Assembly: GCF_022179125.1 (NCBI RefSeq)
Contig: NZ_BPQG01000049.1
Coordinates: forward strand, 1 to 33,492
From: Methylobacterium cerastii
GTDB taxonomy: Bacteria; Pseudomonadota; Alphaproteobacteria; Rhizobiales; Beijerinckiaceae
Length of the DNA: 33,492 nt
Direction of reading: 5' to 3'
A program made the translations under genes and the position numbers. Positions 17,278 through 27,679 of the stretch are shown here, piece by piece. The notes beneath the pieces are model-generated. The model had not been told where the DNA came from, made no database searches, and was given only the letters and a program-made list of their open reading frames with translations. Position 1 is the stretch's first letter; each line of letters opens with the position of its first letter.

Positions 17278-17766
17278 ATGCTGAACCCCCGTCCCGAATA
17301 CGCCCGCCCGTTCGATGCGCCCGTCTACCTCCCGCCGGTGGCGATGCCGGCCGTCCGCGCCAGCCTCGGCGGGCGCACGGTCGCCTACATGCTCGACATC
17401 CTGTTCATCCTCGGCTTCACCGCCCTGCTGTCGGTCGCGATCGCCTTCGTCGGCGTGGTCACCTTCGGCCTGGGCTGGGCCCTGTTCGCGATCCTGCCGG
17501 CCAGCGGCGTGATCTACAGCGCGATCACCGTCGGCGGGTCGCGCCAGAGCACGCTCGGCATGCGGATGATGGGCCTGCGCGTCGTCGCGCCCGAGAGCGG
17601 GCGGCCGGTGGACATCCTCACCGCCGCCGTGCACGCGCTGCTGTTCTACGTGGCGGTCTCGACCTTCCTGCTGTGGTTCCTCGACCTCGCCTTCGGGCTC
17701 GTCCGCGGTGACCGGCGCCTCGGCCACGACGTGCTCCTCGGCCTCGCGGTCGTCCGCGCCGGCTAA
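17278..17766 (+). CDS. RDD family membrane protein
   Basis: A 162-residue inner-membrane protein. After a Pro-rich cytoplasmic N-terminus it has GGRTVAYMLDILFILGF, the Arg and Asp arrangement that names the RDD family, then helices with LLSVAIAFVGVVTF and WALFAILPASGVIYSAI. The segment SRQSTLGMRMMGLRVV is also characteristic, and a last helix pair ends in GDRRLGHDVLLGLAVV. The biochemical role of most RDD proteins is unknown; some are linked to ion or compatible-solute transport. It lies between the hemB-lipoprotein pair and bpt on the same strand. Its stop codon forms the edge of a hairpin-rich repeat. Confidence 0.88.
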   Translation: MLNPRPEYARPFDAPVYLPPVAMPAVRASLGGRTVAYMLDILFILGFTALLSVAIAFVGVVTFGLGWALFAILPASGVIYSAITVGGSRQSTLGMRMMGLRVVAPESGRPVDILTAAVHALLFYVAVSTFLLWFLDLAFGLVRGDRRLGHDVLLGLAVVRAG

Positions 17767-17872
17767 TACCAAGTCTCATGGGTAGGAACCCATGAGGCCC
17801 GTCGCATTGCCGCCGCCCCGCAGTCGCGGGGGCCGGACCTCGATGAGTCGGGCTCATCGCGGTCTGGTATAA
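17764..17872. repeat. Hairpin-rich repeat element with inverted ends
   Basis: A block of about 110 bases starts TAATACCAAG and ends CTGGTATAA, so its ends are inverted copies (TACCA/TGGTA). Inside are CATGGGT/ACCCATG, a G/C hairpin near 17812-17835 and CGATGAG/CTCATCG. It begins inside the stop codon of the RDD gene and lies upstream of bpt. The design is that of a small dispersed palindromic element; no second copy is present in the window. Confidence 0.6.
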
Positions 17873-18030
17873 GCCGCGAACCTCCGCCGCGGCGTAGCCT
17901 TCCCCGGCGGCGGCCCCGGCGAAAATGTCGCCGCGGGATTGCCGGCAACCCATTGAGCGCGGCCGCGGCCGCGTTACACTGCGGATCGCGGCCCGGCGCA
18001 GGAACCCGTGGCGAGAGGGCAGCGCGAAGC

Positions 18031-18777
18031 GTGACGAGCCACCCGCGCGACACACCGCAATTCTACCTGACGGCGCCGTCGACCTGCCCTTACCTGCCGG
18101 GCCAGGAGGAGCGGAAGGTGTTCACGCACCTCGTCGGACGACGCGCCCGCGACCTCAACGAGATCCTGACGCAGGGCGGCTTCCGCCGCTCGCAGACCAT
18201 CGCCTACCGCCCCGCCTGCGAGACCTGCCGAGCCTGCGTCTCGGTGCGTGTGGTCGTCGCCGACTTCGCGCCCGGCGGCAGCCAGCGCCGCATCCTCTCC
18301 CGCGACGCCGACCTCGTCGGCACGCCGGAGCCGAACCGCCCGGCCTCGGAGCAGTACGCCCTGTTCCGCCGCTACCTCGACGCCCGCCACGGCGACGGCG
18401 GCATGGTCGACATGACCGTGCTCGACTACGCGATGATGATCGAGGACAGCCACGTCGATACCCACCTCGTGGCCTATCGCCGCCGCGGGCCGGACACGGC
18501 GATCCACGGCCGCGGCGTCGGCGGGCTGGTGGCGTTGTGCCTCACCGACGTGCTCTCCGACGGCCTGTCGATGGTCTACTCGTTCTACGACCCCGCGGAG
18601 GCGCACCGGAGCCTCGGCACCTACATGATCCTCGACCACATCCGCCGCGCCCGCGAGATGGGTCTGCCGTACCTCTACCTCGGCTACTGGGTCGAGGGCT
18701 CGCGCAAGATGGACTACAAGGCACGGTTCCTGCCGCAGGAACGGCTGATGCCGCAGGGCTGGGTGCGGGCGGAGTAG
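18031..18777 (+). CDS. bpt: Aspartate/glutamate leucyltransferase (L/F-type N-end rule enzyme Bpt)
   Basis: Bpt transfers leucine from Leu-tRNA to N-terminal Asp or Glu, marking proteins for ClpS/ClpAP breakdown. The 248-residue protein has the ATE-type N-domain with Cys19 (CPYLPGQ) and the cluster Cys63, Cys66, Cys69 (CETCRAC). The C-terminal acyltransferase part has [17 protein letters not shown] and [19 protein letters not shown]. The start is taken as GTG at 18031, preceded by GAGAGGG, because the residues encoded before it are unlike the family. An upstream ATG at 17953 is possible. Confidence 0.92.
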   Translation: MTSHPRDTPQFYLTAPSTCPYLPGQEERKVFTHLVGRRARDLNEILTQGGFRRSQTIAYRPACETCRACVSVRVVVADFAPGGSQRRILSRDADLVGTPEPNRPASEQYALFRRYLDARHGDGGMVDMTVLDYAMMIEDSHVDTHLVAYRRRGPDTAIHGRGVGGLVALCLTDVLSDGLSMVYSFYDPAEAHRSLGTYMILDHIRRAREMGLPYLYLGYWVEGSRKMDYKARFLPQERLMPQGWVRAE

Positions 18778-18879
18778 GCGGCCGTTTCGGGCGTCGAGGG
18801 CTGCTCGGGCGGTGCGCCTTCGCGCAGTCCGAAAATCCGGGCGGCGTCGGCCGCCGCCCGGGATGTCGTGACGACGCCT

Positions 18880-20577
18880 TCAGGCGGCGCGGACGGTCCG
18901 CAGGAACCGATCGACCTCGCTCCCGAGGTGCTCGGATTGGCGCGACAGCTCGGAGGCCGCCGACAGCACCTCGTTCGCGGCAGCGCCGGTTTCCTCGGAG
19001 GCCTGCGCCACGCCGGCGATGTTGCTGGTCACCTCGGTGGTCCCGGTCGAGGCCTGGGCGACGTTGCGGACGATCTCCTGGGTCGCCGCGCCCTGCTGCT
19101 CGACGGAGGCGGTGATCGAGGCGGCGACCTCGTTGATCTCGCGGATGCGCGCCGCGATCGAGCCGATGGCGGTGACGGCCTGGCCCGTCACCCCTTGGAT
19201 CTGGCCGATCTGGGTGCCGATCTCCTCCGTGGCCCGGGCCGTCTGGCCGGCCAGCTCCTTGACCTCGCTCGCGACGACCGCGAACCCGCGGCCGGCCTCG
19301 CCGGCCCGCGCCGCCTCGATCGTGGCGTTGAGCGCCAGGAGGTTGGTCTGGCTGGCGATGTTGGAGATCAGGCCGACCATGTCTCCGATCCGGGCGGAGG
19401 CCTGGCTCAGGGCCTCCACCAGATGCAGCGTCTGGTCGGCCTCGCCCACCGCCGTCCGGGCAAGGTCGGACGAGCCGGCGACCTGCCGGCTGATCTCCTG
19501 GACCGAGGAGCCGAGCTCCTCTGCGGCCGCGGCCACCGTGTGGACGTTGGCGGCGGCCTCCTCCGCGGCGGCGGCCACGGTGACGGACTGGTTCGCGGTC
19601 TCGGTCGCGGTCGCCGTCATGGTCTGGGCGGTGGCCTGCAGCTCGGTCGCGGAAGACGAGACCATGCCGATGATGCCGCCGACCGCCTGCTCGAAGCCGT
19701 CGGCGAGGGCGACCATCGTCCGCTTGCGCTCGGCGCCGGCGGCTTCGTCGGCGATGCGCTTGATTTCGGCCTGCTCGGTGGCCTTCTGCGCCACCATCGC
19801 CTTGATGCCCTCCACCGCACGGCCGACGGCGCCGATCTCGTCGCCGCGGTCGGCCGCCCGGATCGTGGCGTCGACGTCGCCCTTGGCCATGCCCTGGAGA
19901 ACGTTCACCAAGGACCCCAGAGGCCGGGTGATGCCGAATACGACGATGGTGCAGGCGAGCGCGAGGGTGCCGAGCAAGCCCGCCGCCGTCGCGGTGATCA
20001 GCGTGGCGCTGGCGCTTGCGGCGGAGGCCTCGGCGTTGTCGCGAGCCTTGCGGAGCTCGGTCGTCAGCAGCTCGACCCGCGGCTGGACCATGTCGCGGAC
20101 CTTCATGCGGAGTACCACCCCCTCCCGCAGGAGTATCGCGCTGGCCGCGTCGCCCGCATTCTTGAGGCCGAGGACGTTGGATTGGTCCGTCACCGCGAAG
20201 AACTCGGTCAAAGTGTCGGCCAGCTTCTGGTTCGCCGCCTTGCGCTCGGGCGTGTCGGACATCGCGATGAGCTTCGCGGCGAGGTCGAGGCTGGTCTTCA
20301 CGGCGTCGTCGTAGCGCGTCTTGTAGGCGGACCTCTCCTCCTGACGGGTCTCGATGATGATGTTCCGAGCCTGGACGGAGGCCTCGTTCACGGCGATCCG
20401 GATGCTCAGGATGCTTTCGAGGCGTGCCGCCTGGACGTCGACCAGGCTTCGCGTCTGCCGCGCCGAGTCGAGGAGGATCGTCCGGGCGTAGAGGCCGATG
20501 CCGAGCGTGACCAGGGCGATCAGGAAGAAGGGGATTGCGACTTTGAAGATGATCTTCATGTCGGCCAGATGGCGCAT
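18880..20577 (-). CDS. Methyl-accepting chemotaxis protein
   Basis: A 565-residue inner-membrane chemoreceptor. Helix 1 is at about 9-31, a mostly helical periplasmic four-helix-bundle sensor domain at about 33-190, helix 2 at about 191-215, and HAMP at about 216-270. The cytoplasmic signalling domain follows, with the highly conserved hairpin tip [20 protein letters not shown] and [15 protein letters not shown], which binds CheA and CheW. Ala/Glu-rich heptads beside it suit methylation. It lacks the C-terminal NWETF-type tether for CheR. The ligand is unknown. The start at 20577 is preceded by CGGAA. No other chemotaxis genes are nearby. Confidence 0.94.
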   Translation of the reverse strand: MRHLADMKIIFKVAIPFFLIALVTLGIGLYARTILLDSARQTRSLVDVQAARLESILSIRIAVNEASVQARNIIIETRQEERSAYKTRYDDAVKTSLDLAAKLIAMSDTPERKAANQKLADTLTEFFAVTDQSNVLGLKNAGDAASAILLREGVVLRMKVRDMVQPRVELLTTELRKARDNAEASAASASATLITATAAGLLGTLALACTIVVFGITRPLGSLVNVLQGMAKGDVDATIRAADRGDEIGAVGRAVEGIKAMVAQKATEQAEIKRIADEAAGAERKRTMVALADGFEQAVGGIIGMVSSSATELQATAQTMTATATETANQSVTVAAAAEEAAANVHTVAAAAEELGSSVQEISRQVAGSSDLARTAVGEADQTLHLVEALSQASARIGDMVGLISNIASQTNLLALNATIEAARAGEAGRGFAVVASEVKELAGQTARATEEIGTQIGQIQGVTGQAVTAIGSIAARIREINEVAASITASVEQQGAATQEIVRNVAQASTGTTEVTSNIAGVAQASEETGAAANEVLSAASELSRQSEHLGSEVDRFLRTVRAA

Positions 20578-20767
20578 GATTGTATTCCGATGGGCGCGCG
20601 GGGTGCGATGACAGGATGCCCGATTTTGGGTTTACAATCTGTCACTGTACAACCAGTGCGAAGCCCTGCCTCCGCACTTGCACGCCGCTCGGGATCCTGC
20701 GCCCGCGCCGGGTCGGGTCAGGACGGGAGACGCCCCGCCGGCCCCGCCCCGAAGCGCGCGCCGTCCA

Positions 20768-22912
20768 TCAGAACCGTGCGACCACCTGTGCGCGGATGGT
20801 GCGCGGCGCGCCGGGCGAGATGTTGTTGTTGTTGTCGGCGGTGGCGATGTAGCGCCGGTCGAACAGGTTCTCGATGTTCACCTGCGCCCGCACGAACTCG
20901 TTCACCTGGTAGAACAGCCCCAGGTCGATGCGGGTGTAGCCCGGAAGGCGGACGGTGTTGTCCGACGCGGCGAAGGTGTGGGTGTAGTTGAGCACGCCGA
21001 CGCCGACCGAGAACTGCTTCGTCACTTCGAACTTGTTCCATAGGGTGAAGGCGTTGATCGGCACCAGGCCGACGGTGTTGCCCTTGACGATCGTCGCCGA
21101 GGTGGCGCTGTCGATGCGGGCGTCGGTCAGCGCGTAGCCGCCCGCGACCTGCCACCAGTCGGTGACGTAGCCGTTGGCGCCGATCTCCAGGCCCTGGGTG
21201 TTGGTCTTGCCCGAGAGGATGAAGAAGCCCGGGTTGTTCGGGTCGGCCAGGCGCTGGTTGAGGCGGTCGAGGTTGTAGATCGCGCCGGTGAGCTGGAACG
21301 TCGGCGAGACATCGTACTTCACGCCGACCTCTGTGTTCTCGAACTTCTCCGGCTGGGCGATGACGAGCCCCGGCGTGAAGTTGCCGATCTGGTCGCCGGA
21401 GGAGGGCAGGTACGAGACGCTGTAGCTGCCGTAGATCGCGAGGTTCGCGAGCGGCTTCAGCACGATGCCGGCGCGCGGCGAGACGAGGTCGTCGACACGG
21501 TTGAAGCTCTGCTTGAGGATGCGGTTGTCGTTCTGGAAATCGAAGTGGTCGTAGCGAAGGCCGCCGACGACCTGGAGCCAGTCGGTCACGTCGATCTGGT
21601 CCTGCGCGTAGACCGCCGCGAGCCCGAGGTTGTAGCGCGCGTTCGCGTCGGTCGTGCCGTTGTTGCGGAAGGTGATCGGCGTGCGGGTGATCGGCGCCAG
21701 CGGGTTCACGGTGATGCTGGTGGCGATGTTGTTGAAGAACGCCGACTGGCGGAACACCACGCCTTCCTGGTAGCCGAGCTCGAAGCCGCCGAGCAGGGTG
21801 TGGCGCATGTCGCCGGTCTGGAAGCGGTAGGTGAAGTCGTTCTGGTTGAAGTAGTTTCGGCGGTCGGTCTCGTTGCGATAGCCGGTGATCGACACCGAGG
21901 TGCCGGCGTTGTTCACGGCGCCGCCGGGCAGCGTGTTGATGTAGTACCGCTCGTAGTCGGCGAAGCGCAGCTGGCTGTGCAGCTCGACCCCTGAATCGAA
22001 CCGGTGGTCGAGGATCGCGGTGGCGATGTTGGCGTCGACCTTGGTGAAGTTCACGTCCGGGTTGCCGAAGAACGTCCGCAGGTTGTCGCGGTAGCGGTAG
22101 GGCCGGCCGAATTGCGAGGGGATGCCGCGATCGGGGAACCGGTCGTCATGGAAGTACTCATACGAAAGCTTCAACGTCGTCTGCGGATCGATGACGATGG
22201 TCGCCGTCGGGTTCAGCCCGTAGCGATGCAGGTCGCCGAACTGGCGGAAGGTGCCCGAATCCTCGGCGATGGCGTTCAGGCGGAAGAACACGCTGTCGCT
22301 GATCCGGTCGCCCACGTCGAACGCGACGCGCTTGTCGCCGAACTGGCCGCCGCCGGCCACGATCTCGCGGACGCGGTAACCGTCCGCCTCCTTCAGGACG
22401 CGGTTCACGATGCCGCCGCCGCCGCCACGGCCGAAGATCAGCGAATCGGGGCCGTTCAGCACCTCGATTCGCTGGATGTTGTACAAGTCGCGGAAGTACT
22501 GCACGTCATCGCGGACGCCGTTGACGTAGAAATCCGCGCTGGTGTTCTGCCCGCGGATAATAAGCTGGTCGCGGTTGCTCTCGCCCTGGGCCGGGATCAC
22601 GCCCGGCACGAAGCGCAGCTGCTCGGTGAGGTTCTGGTAGTTCTGGTCCAGCACCTGCTCGCGCGTGACGATGGTGATCGATTGCGGCGTGTCGATCAGG
22701 GCGGTGTCGGTCTTCGTCGCGCTCCGGGTGCGTTTGGTGAGGTAGCCGACGGTGTTGCCGTTCAGGCCCTCGACGCTGAGCTGGTCCAGGGTCACGTTGG
22801 CCTCGCCGGCGGGCGCCGGTTGTGCTGGGACGACTTGTGCAACCGCCGGCGCGATAAGGAACGACGAGCCGAGAAGCGCGGCCAGGAGGCGCGGCGAAGG
22901 TGCGATCTGCAT
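20768..22912 (-). CDS. TonB-dependent siderophore receptor (catecholate Fiu-like)
   Basis: An outer-membrane receptor of 714 residues. The signal peptide ends near residue 25 (APAVA-Q). A plug domain (about 70-180) has DTPQSITIVTREQ and LRFVPGVIPAQGE, with RGQNTSADFYVNGVRDDVQYFRD, a stretch typical of catecholate receptors such as Fiu. A 22-strand barrel follows and ends in a C-terminal Phe (RAQVVARF), as needed for BAM assembly. It imports ferric siderophores with energy from TonB-ExbBD. The exact ligand is inferred from the plug pattern only. A perfect palindrome about 130 bases upstream is a candidate iron-regulator site. No transport partner genes adjoin it. Confidence 0.92.
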   Translation of the reverse strand: MQIAPSPRLLAALLGSSFLIAPAVAQVVPAQPAPAGEANVTLDQLSVEGLNGNTVGYLTKRTRSATKTDTALIDTPQSITIVTREQVLDQNYQNLTEQLRFVPGVIPAQGESNRDQLIIRGQNTSADFYVNGVRDDVQYFRDLYNIQRIEVLNGPDSLIFGRGGGGGIVNRVLKEADGYRVREIVAGGGQFGDKRVAFDVGDRISDSVFFRLNAIAEDSGTFRQFGDLHRYGLNPTATIVIDPQTTLKLSYEYFHDDRFPDRGIPSQFGRPYRYRDNLRTFFGNPDVNFTKVDANIATAILDHRFDSGVELHSQLRFADYERYYINTLPGGAVNNAGTSVSITGYRNETDRRNYFNQNDFTYRFQTGDMRHTLLGGFELGYQEGVVFRQSAFFNNIATSITVNPLAPITRTPITFRNNGTTDANARYNLGLAAVYAQDQIDVTDWLQVVGGLRYDHFDFQNDNRILKQSFNRVDDLVSPRAGIVLKPLANLAIYGSYSVSYLPSSGDQIGNFTPGLVIAQPEKFENTEVGVKYDVSPTFQLTGAIYNLDRLNQRLADPNNPGFFILSGKTNTQGLEIGANGYVTDWWQVAGGYALTDARIDSATSATIVKGNTVGLVPINAFTLWNKFEVTKQFSVGVGVLNYTHTFAASDNTVRLPGYTRIDLGLFYQVNEFVRAQVNIENLFDRRYIATADNNNNISPGAPRTIRAQVVARF

Positions 22913-23044
22913 GATGACGGGTCCCGATGTCGTAGTTCTTGGTTCGCTAGCCCACGAATGCTTCGGGGGCGCTATTGCGGCTCTACGCGCAATCGCGAAC
23001 AGGACAAGGGATACGACGCAAGACTAAGCCGTGATGTTTTGTAC

Positions 23045-23059
23045 TCGTTCTAAGAACGA
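23045..23059. promoter_or_regulatory. Perfect palindrome TCGTTCT-A-AGAACGA upstream of the siderophore receptor
   Basis: A 7-1-7 perfect inverted repeat lies in the 365-base gap between the receptor gene (minus, starting 22912) and purB (plus, starting 23278), about 130 bases from the receptor start. It contains TTCTAAGAA, which recalls the Irr/ICE-type AGAA...TTCT half-sites but is not a clear match. Iron-dependent control is plausible because of the neighbour. The rest of this gap shows moderate AT-rich parts and no recognisable gene. Confidence 0.45.
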
Positions 23060-23277
23060 CTACAACGTCTGCGCTAAACCGCCCTCGGCATTGCGCAAAG
23101 TCCTTGCGGTTTTCATCCTGGATCCGTTCCAGATTGTTTCCGATCGTTACAGTCTGTGTCCAAGTTGCAACGCTGACGTCGGCCATCCTCCGTTCCGGCG
23201 GGCGGCCACCGCGCGTTGAGCCGCCCGGCGGCCCATGCTAGGCGCGCGGCTCGGACCAGCCCGTAGACGAGACGCCG

Positions 23278-24585
23278 ATGATCCCCCGCTACAGCCGCCC
23301 CGCGATGACGGCGATCTGGTCGCCGGAAGAACGCTTCCGCATCTGGTTCGAGATCGAGGCGCACGCCACGACGGCGCTGGCGGAGATCGGCGTCGTGCCG
23401 AAGGCGGCCGCCGACAAGGTCTGGGAGAAGGGCCGCGACGCGGTGTTCGACGTCGCCCGCATCGACGAGATCGAGGCGGTGACGAAGCACGACGTCATCG
23501 CCTTCCTGACGCACCTGTCTGAGATCGTCGGGCCGGAGGCGCGCTTCGTCCACCAGGGCATGACCTCGTCGGACGTGCTCGACACCTGCCTCAACGTGCA
23601 GCTCGTGCGTGCCGCCGACATCCTCATCGCCGACGTGGACGCGCTGCTCGCCGCCCTCAAGCGCCGCGCGCTTGAGCACAAGCTCACCCCGACGATCGGC
23701 CGCTCGCACGGCATCCACGCCGAGCCGGTGACCTTCGGCCTCAAGCTCGCCCAAGCCTTCGCCGAGTTCGCGCGCAACCGTGCGCGGCTGGTCCTGGCGC
23801 GCGAGGAGATCGCCACCTGCGCGATCTCGGGCGCCGTCGGCACCTTCGCCAACATCGACCCGCGGGTGGAGGCCTACGTCTCCGAGAAGATGGGGCTGAC
23901 GCCCGAGCCGGTCTCGACCCAGGTCATCCCGCGCGACCGCCATGCGATGTTCTTCGCGACGCTCGGCGTCGTCGCCTCGTCGCTCGAGCGCCTGGCGATC
24001 GAGGTCCGCCACCTGCAGCGCACCGAAGTTCTCGAGGCGGAGGAGTTCTTCTCGGAAGGGCAGAAGGGCTCGTCGGCGATGCCGCACAAGCGCAACCCCG
24101 TGCTCACCGAGAACATCACCGGCCTTGCCCGCATGGTGCGTTCCTACGCGATGCCGGCGATGGAGAACGTGGCGCTCTGGCATGAGCGCGACATCTCACA
24201 TTCCTCCGTCGAGCGGATGATCGGACCGGACGCCACCGTCACCCTCGACTTCGCGCTGGCGCGCATGACCGGCGTGATCGACAAGCTGCTGATCTACCCG
24301 GCTCAGATGCAGAAGAACCTCGACCGCCTCGGCGGCTTGGTCCACTCGCAGCGGGTGCTGCTCGCTTTGACCCAGGAGGGGGTCAGCCGCGAGGATGCGT
24401 ATCGGCTGGTTCAGCGCAACGCGATGCCGGTCTGGCGTGGGCAGGGCGACTTCCTCGCCCTGCTCAAGGCCGACAGCGAGGTCGCCGCCGCGTTGTCGCC
24501 CGAGCAGATCGAGGAATGCTTCGATCTCGGCTACCACTTCAAACACGTGGACACGATCTTCTCACGAGTGTTCGGCGACAGCTGA
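23278..24585 (+). CDS. purB: Adenylosuccinate lyase
   Basis: PurB splits succinylaminoimidazole-carboxamide ribotide and adenylosuccinate in purine synthesis. The 435-residue protein has the fumarase/aspartase superfamily regions: HQGMTSSDVLDT, GRSHGIHAEPVTFG with the general-acid His, and the signature loop GSSAMPHKRNP with the catalytic Ser. Length and motifs are standard. The other adenylosuccinate-pathway gene, purA, lies 1.7 kb downstream on the same strand, but intervening repeats and a terminator make a single transcript unlikely. Confidence 0.97.
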   Translation: MIPRYSRPAMTAIWSPEERFRIWFEIEAHATTALAEIGVVPKAAADKVWEKGRDAVFDVARIDEIEAVTKHDVIAFLTHLSEIVGPEARFVHQGMTSSDVLDTCLNVQLVRAADILIADVDALLAALKRRALEHKLTPTIGRSHGIHAEPVTFGLKLAQAFAEFARNRARLVLAREEIATCAISGAVGTFANIDPRVEAYVSEKMGLTPEPVSTQVIPRDRHAMFFATLGVVASSLERLAIEVRHLQRTEVLEAEEFFSEGQKGSSAMPHKRNPVLTENITGLARMVRSYAMPAMENVALWHERDISHSSVERMIGPDATVTLDFALARMTGVIDKLLIYPAQMQKNLDRLGGLVHSQRVLLALTQEGVSREDAYRLVQRNAMPVWRGQGDFLALLKADSEVAAALSPEQIEECFDLGYHFKHVDTIFSRVFGDS

Positions 24586-24648
24586 GCGATCCGCACGAAT
24601 CCTGCTTGAGGCAGGCTCATCATACGTCCCGAACACGAGGCATCCGCC

Positions 24649-25506
24649 GTGGCGTCACCCCGCATCGTCTACCTCAACGGGGAGTTCCTCCCCTTCGACC
24701 AGGCCCGCGTGCCGGTGATGGACCGCGGCTTCCTGTTCGCGGACGGGATCTACGAGGTCTCGGCGATCATCGAAGGGCGCCTCGTCGACAACGCGGCGCA
24801 TCTCGCCCGCCTCGACCGGTCGCTCGGCGAGATCGGCATCCGCAACCCGCACGACGCGGCGGAATGGGAGCGGCTGCAGACGGAGCTCGTCGCGAAGAAC
24901 GGCGTCGTCGAGGGTTTAGTCTACATGCAGGTGACGCGCGGCGTGTACGAGCGCGACTTCGCCTTCCCGCCCGCCGACACGCCGCCGACCGTGATGATGT
25001 TCACGCAGGCCAAGACCGTGATCGCCAACACGCTGGCCGAGACCGGCGCCAAGGTCGTCACGGTCGAGGATCTTCGCTGGAAGCGCCGCGACATCAAGTC
25101 GGTGGCTTTGCTGGCGCAGGTGCTGACCAAGCAGGCGGCGGCCGAGGCTGGCGTGGCCGAGGCCTGGATGGTCGAGGACGGCGCAGTCACCGAGGGATCG
25201 TCCTCCACCGCGTTCATCGCCACCAAGGACGGGCGCCTGGTCACCCGCCCACTTTCCACCGCGCTCCTGCCCGGCATCACCCGCGCGGCGGTGATGCGGC
25301 TTGCCGCCGAGACCGGCCTGACGGTGGAGGAACGTCTGTTCTCCGTCGACGAGGCGCACGCGGCTTCGGAAGCCTTCTACACCAGCGCCTCCGCCTTTGT
25401 GATGCCGGTGGTCGCCATCGACGGCCGCCCGATCGGGGAGGGCGTCCCAGGCCCCGTGGCCCGGCGCCTACGCGAACTCTACATCGCCATGGCGCGGGGG
25501 GATTGA
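24649..25506 (+). CDS. dat: D-amino-acid aminotransferase (PLP fold type IV)
   Basis: The enzyme interconverts D-amino acids and 2-oxo acids, mainly supplying D-Glu or D-Ala for peptidoglycan. The 285-residue protein opens VYLNGEFLPFDQARVPVMDRGFLFADGIYE. It has the PLP-binding lysine near residue 150 in RRDIKSVALL and the cofactor-binding glutamate near residue 182 in TEGSSSTAF. The spacing mirrors Bacillus Dat (Lys145, Glu177) and separates it from longer branched-chain aminotransferases. The start is GTG at 24649. It follows purB by 63 bases and may share its transcript. Confidence 0.9.
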   Translation: MASPRIVYLNGEFLPFDQARVPVMDRGFLFADGIYEVSAIIEGRLVDNAAHLARLDRSLGEIGIRNPHDAAEWERLQTELVAKNGVVEGLVYMQVTRGVYERDFAFPPADTPPTVMMFTQAKTVIANTLAETGAKVVTVEDLRWKRRDIKSVALLAQVLTKQAAAEAGVAEAWMVEDGAVTEGSSSTAFIATKDGRLVTRPLSTALLPGITRAAVMRLAAETGLTVEERLFSVDEAHAASEAFYTSASAFVMPVVAIDGRPIGEGVPGPVARRLRELYIAMARGD

Positions 25507-25585
25507 GGCCGGCGGTTCGGTCGTCCCCCAGCCCGCCACGCCTTCCACGGTCATCGCACGCCCGAGCTTTCCTGAAACGGCGCAG

Positions 25586-25684
25586 GGCCCTTCTCCCATG
25601 GGGAGAAGGGCAGGATGAGGGGCGTGGCCGCTCCGGATACGGCACGCCCCCCACCCCAACCCTCTCCCCCTGGGAGAGGGAGCC
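25586..25684. repeat. Intergenic palindromic repeat element, copy 3
   Basis: A hairpin with arms CCCTTCTCCC/GGGAGAAGGG on the left and one with CCCTCTCCC/GGGAGAGGG on the right flank a mirrored GATGAGGGGCGTG / CACGCCCCCCACC pair. The centre contains TCCGGATACGGC, the same 12-mer as in the centre of copy 1 at 1589-1722 but in the opposite orientation. It lies between dat and the small secreted gene, in a gap of about 330 bases otherwise without features. Confidence 0.7.
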
Positions 25685-25834
25685 GCGTGTTGGTTCGGGT
25701 CGGCGACGGCGTCCGAAGGACGGACATGCCGCAACGCTCTTCGACATGCAGAGCGGTGTCGCACTTCCGGCGACAGGAACGGTTTCCCGACCTCGGTGTT
25801 TGCTTCCCGATCGTGAACGAGAGGGAGGTCTTCG

Positions 25835-26176
25835 TTGTCCAAAGTCCTGACGGGGCTCGCCGCCTCGGTCTTCGCGCTGGTCGCCACGGCCGCGCTCGCC
25901 CAGAATCCCGATGCGCCGCTGAAGGGTCGCGACACCGATCCAGTGCTGCCCCCCCAAAACCAGACGCCGCCCGAGCGCGTGCGCCCGAACGCCGACGCGC
26001 CGCCGAACGATTCCACCCTGAGCGACAAGCTGCGGCAGAGCGACGGCGTCATCAAGCCGCCGGGCAACGCGGCGCCGGGCATGGTGGTCGAGCCGCCGAA
26101 CCCGAACGCCGGTTCGATGCCGGTGATCAAGCCGGGCGAACTGCCCGGTCAGAAGCCCGGCACCGAGGCCAAATAG
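25835..26176 (+). CDS. Small secreted Pro/Asn-rich protein of unknown function
   Basis: A 113-residue protein with TTG start, chosen because GGGAGG lies seven bases upstream and because the start gives a clean signal peptide (MSKVLTGLAASVFALVATAALAQ, cleavage after ALA). The mature part is hydrophilic and rich in Pro, Asn, Asp and Gly, with repeated P-P-N and K-P-G steps (VIKPPGN, VIKPGEL, QKPGTE). It has no cysteine and is probably largely unfolded in the periplasm. No family is recognised. An intrinsic terminator follows. Confidence 0.7.
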   Translation: MSKVLTGLAASVFALVATAALAQNPDAPLKGRDTDPVLPPQNQTPPERVRPNADAPPNDSTLSDKLRQSDGVIKPPGNAAPGMVVEPPNPNAGSMPVIKPGELPGQKPGTEAK

Positions 26177-26196
26177 CGCTCGGCCCTGCAGCCATC

Positions 26197-26230
26197 CCCC
26201 GCCGCTTCCGCGCCGGCGGGGCGGTTTGCT
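26197..26230 (+). terminator. Intrinsic terminator after the small secreted gene
   Basis: CCCCGCCG and CGGCGGGG pair around nine bases and are followed by CGGTTTGCTTGATTT, a T-rich tail. It lies about 20 bases past the stop and separates this gene from purA. Confidence 0.65.
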
Positions 26231-26335
26231 TGATTTCCCGGACCGGATCGCGGAAACACCCTCACGGCAACGGGTTTTCTCTCGCGCGGCGCAACGCCGT
26301 GCGCCCGCGAACGGGCCACGGGTCAGAAGGCACGC

Positions 26336-27628
<1,293 letters not shown>

Positions 27629-27679
27629 TCGTCCGGTCCGTGCAACGCACGGACCGCGAACACGCGGATTCCAGAGGAC

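Noticed and set aside
20578-20767. Small gene between the chemoreceptor and the siderophore receptor
   Set aside because: Short open frames exist but are antisense-like or lack a ribosome-binding site; the 190-base gap shows no clear coding or terminator signal.
18868-20991. Plus-strand frame of about 700 codons opposite the chemoreceptor
   Set aside because: It is a shadow of the chemotaxis gene; the translation is composed of Arg/Asp/Gly/Leu repeats typical of antisense high-GC frames.
24544-24549. Second parS core (CACGTG) inside purB
   Set aside because: Only the six-base core is present; the flanking arms do not match the consensus. The same holds for CACGTG at 31706-31711.
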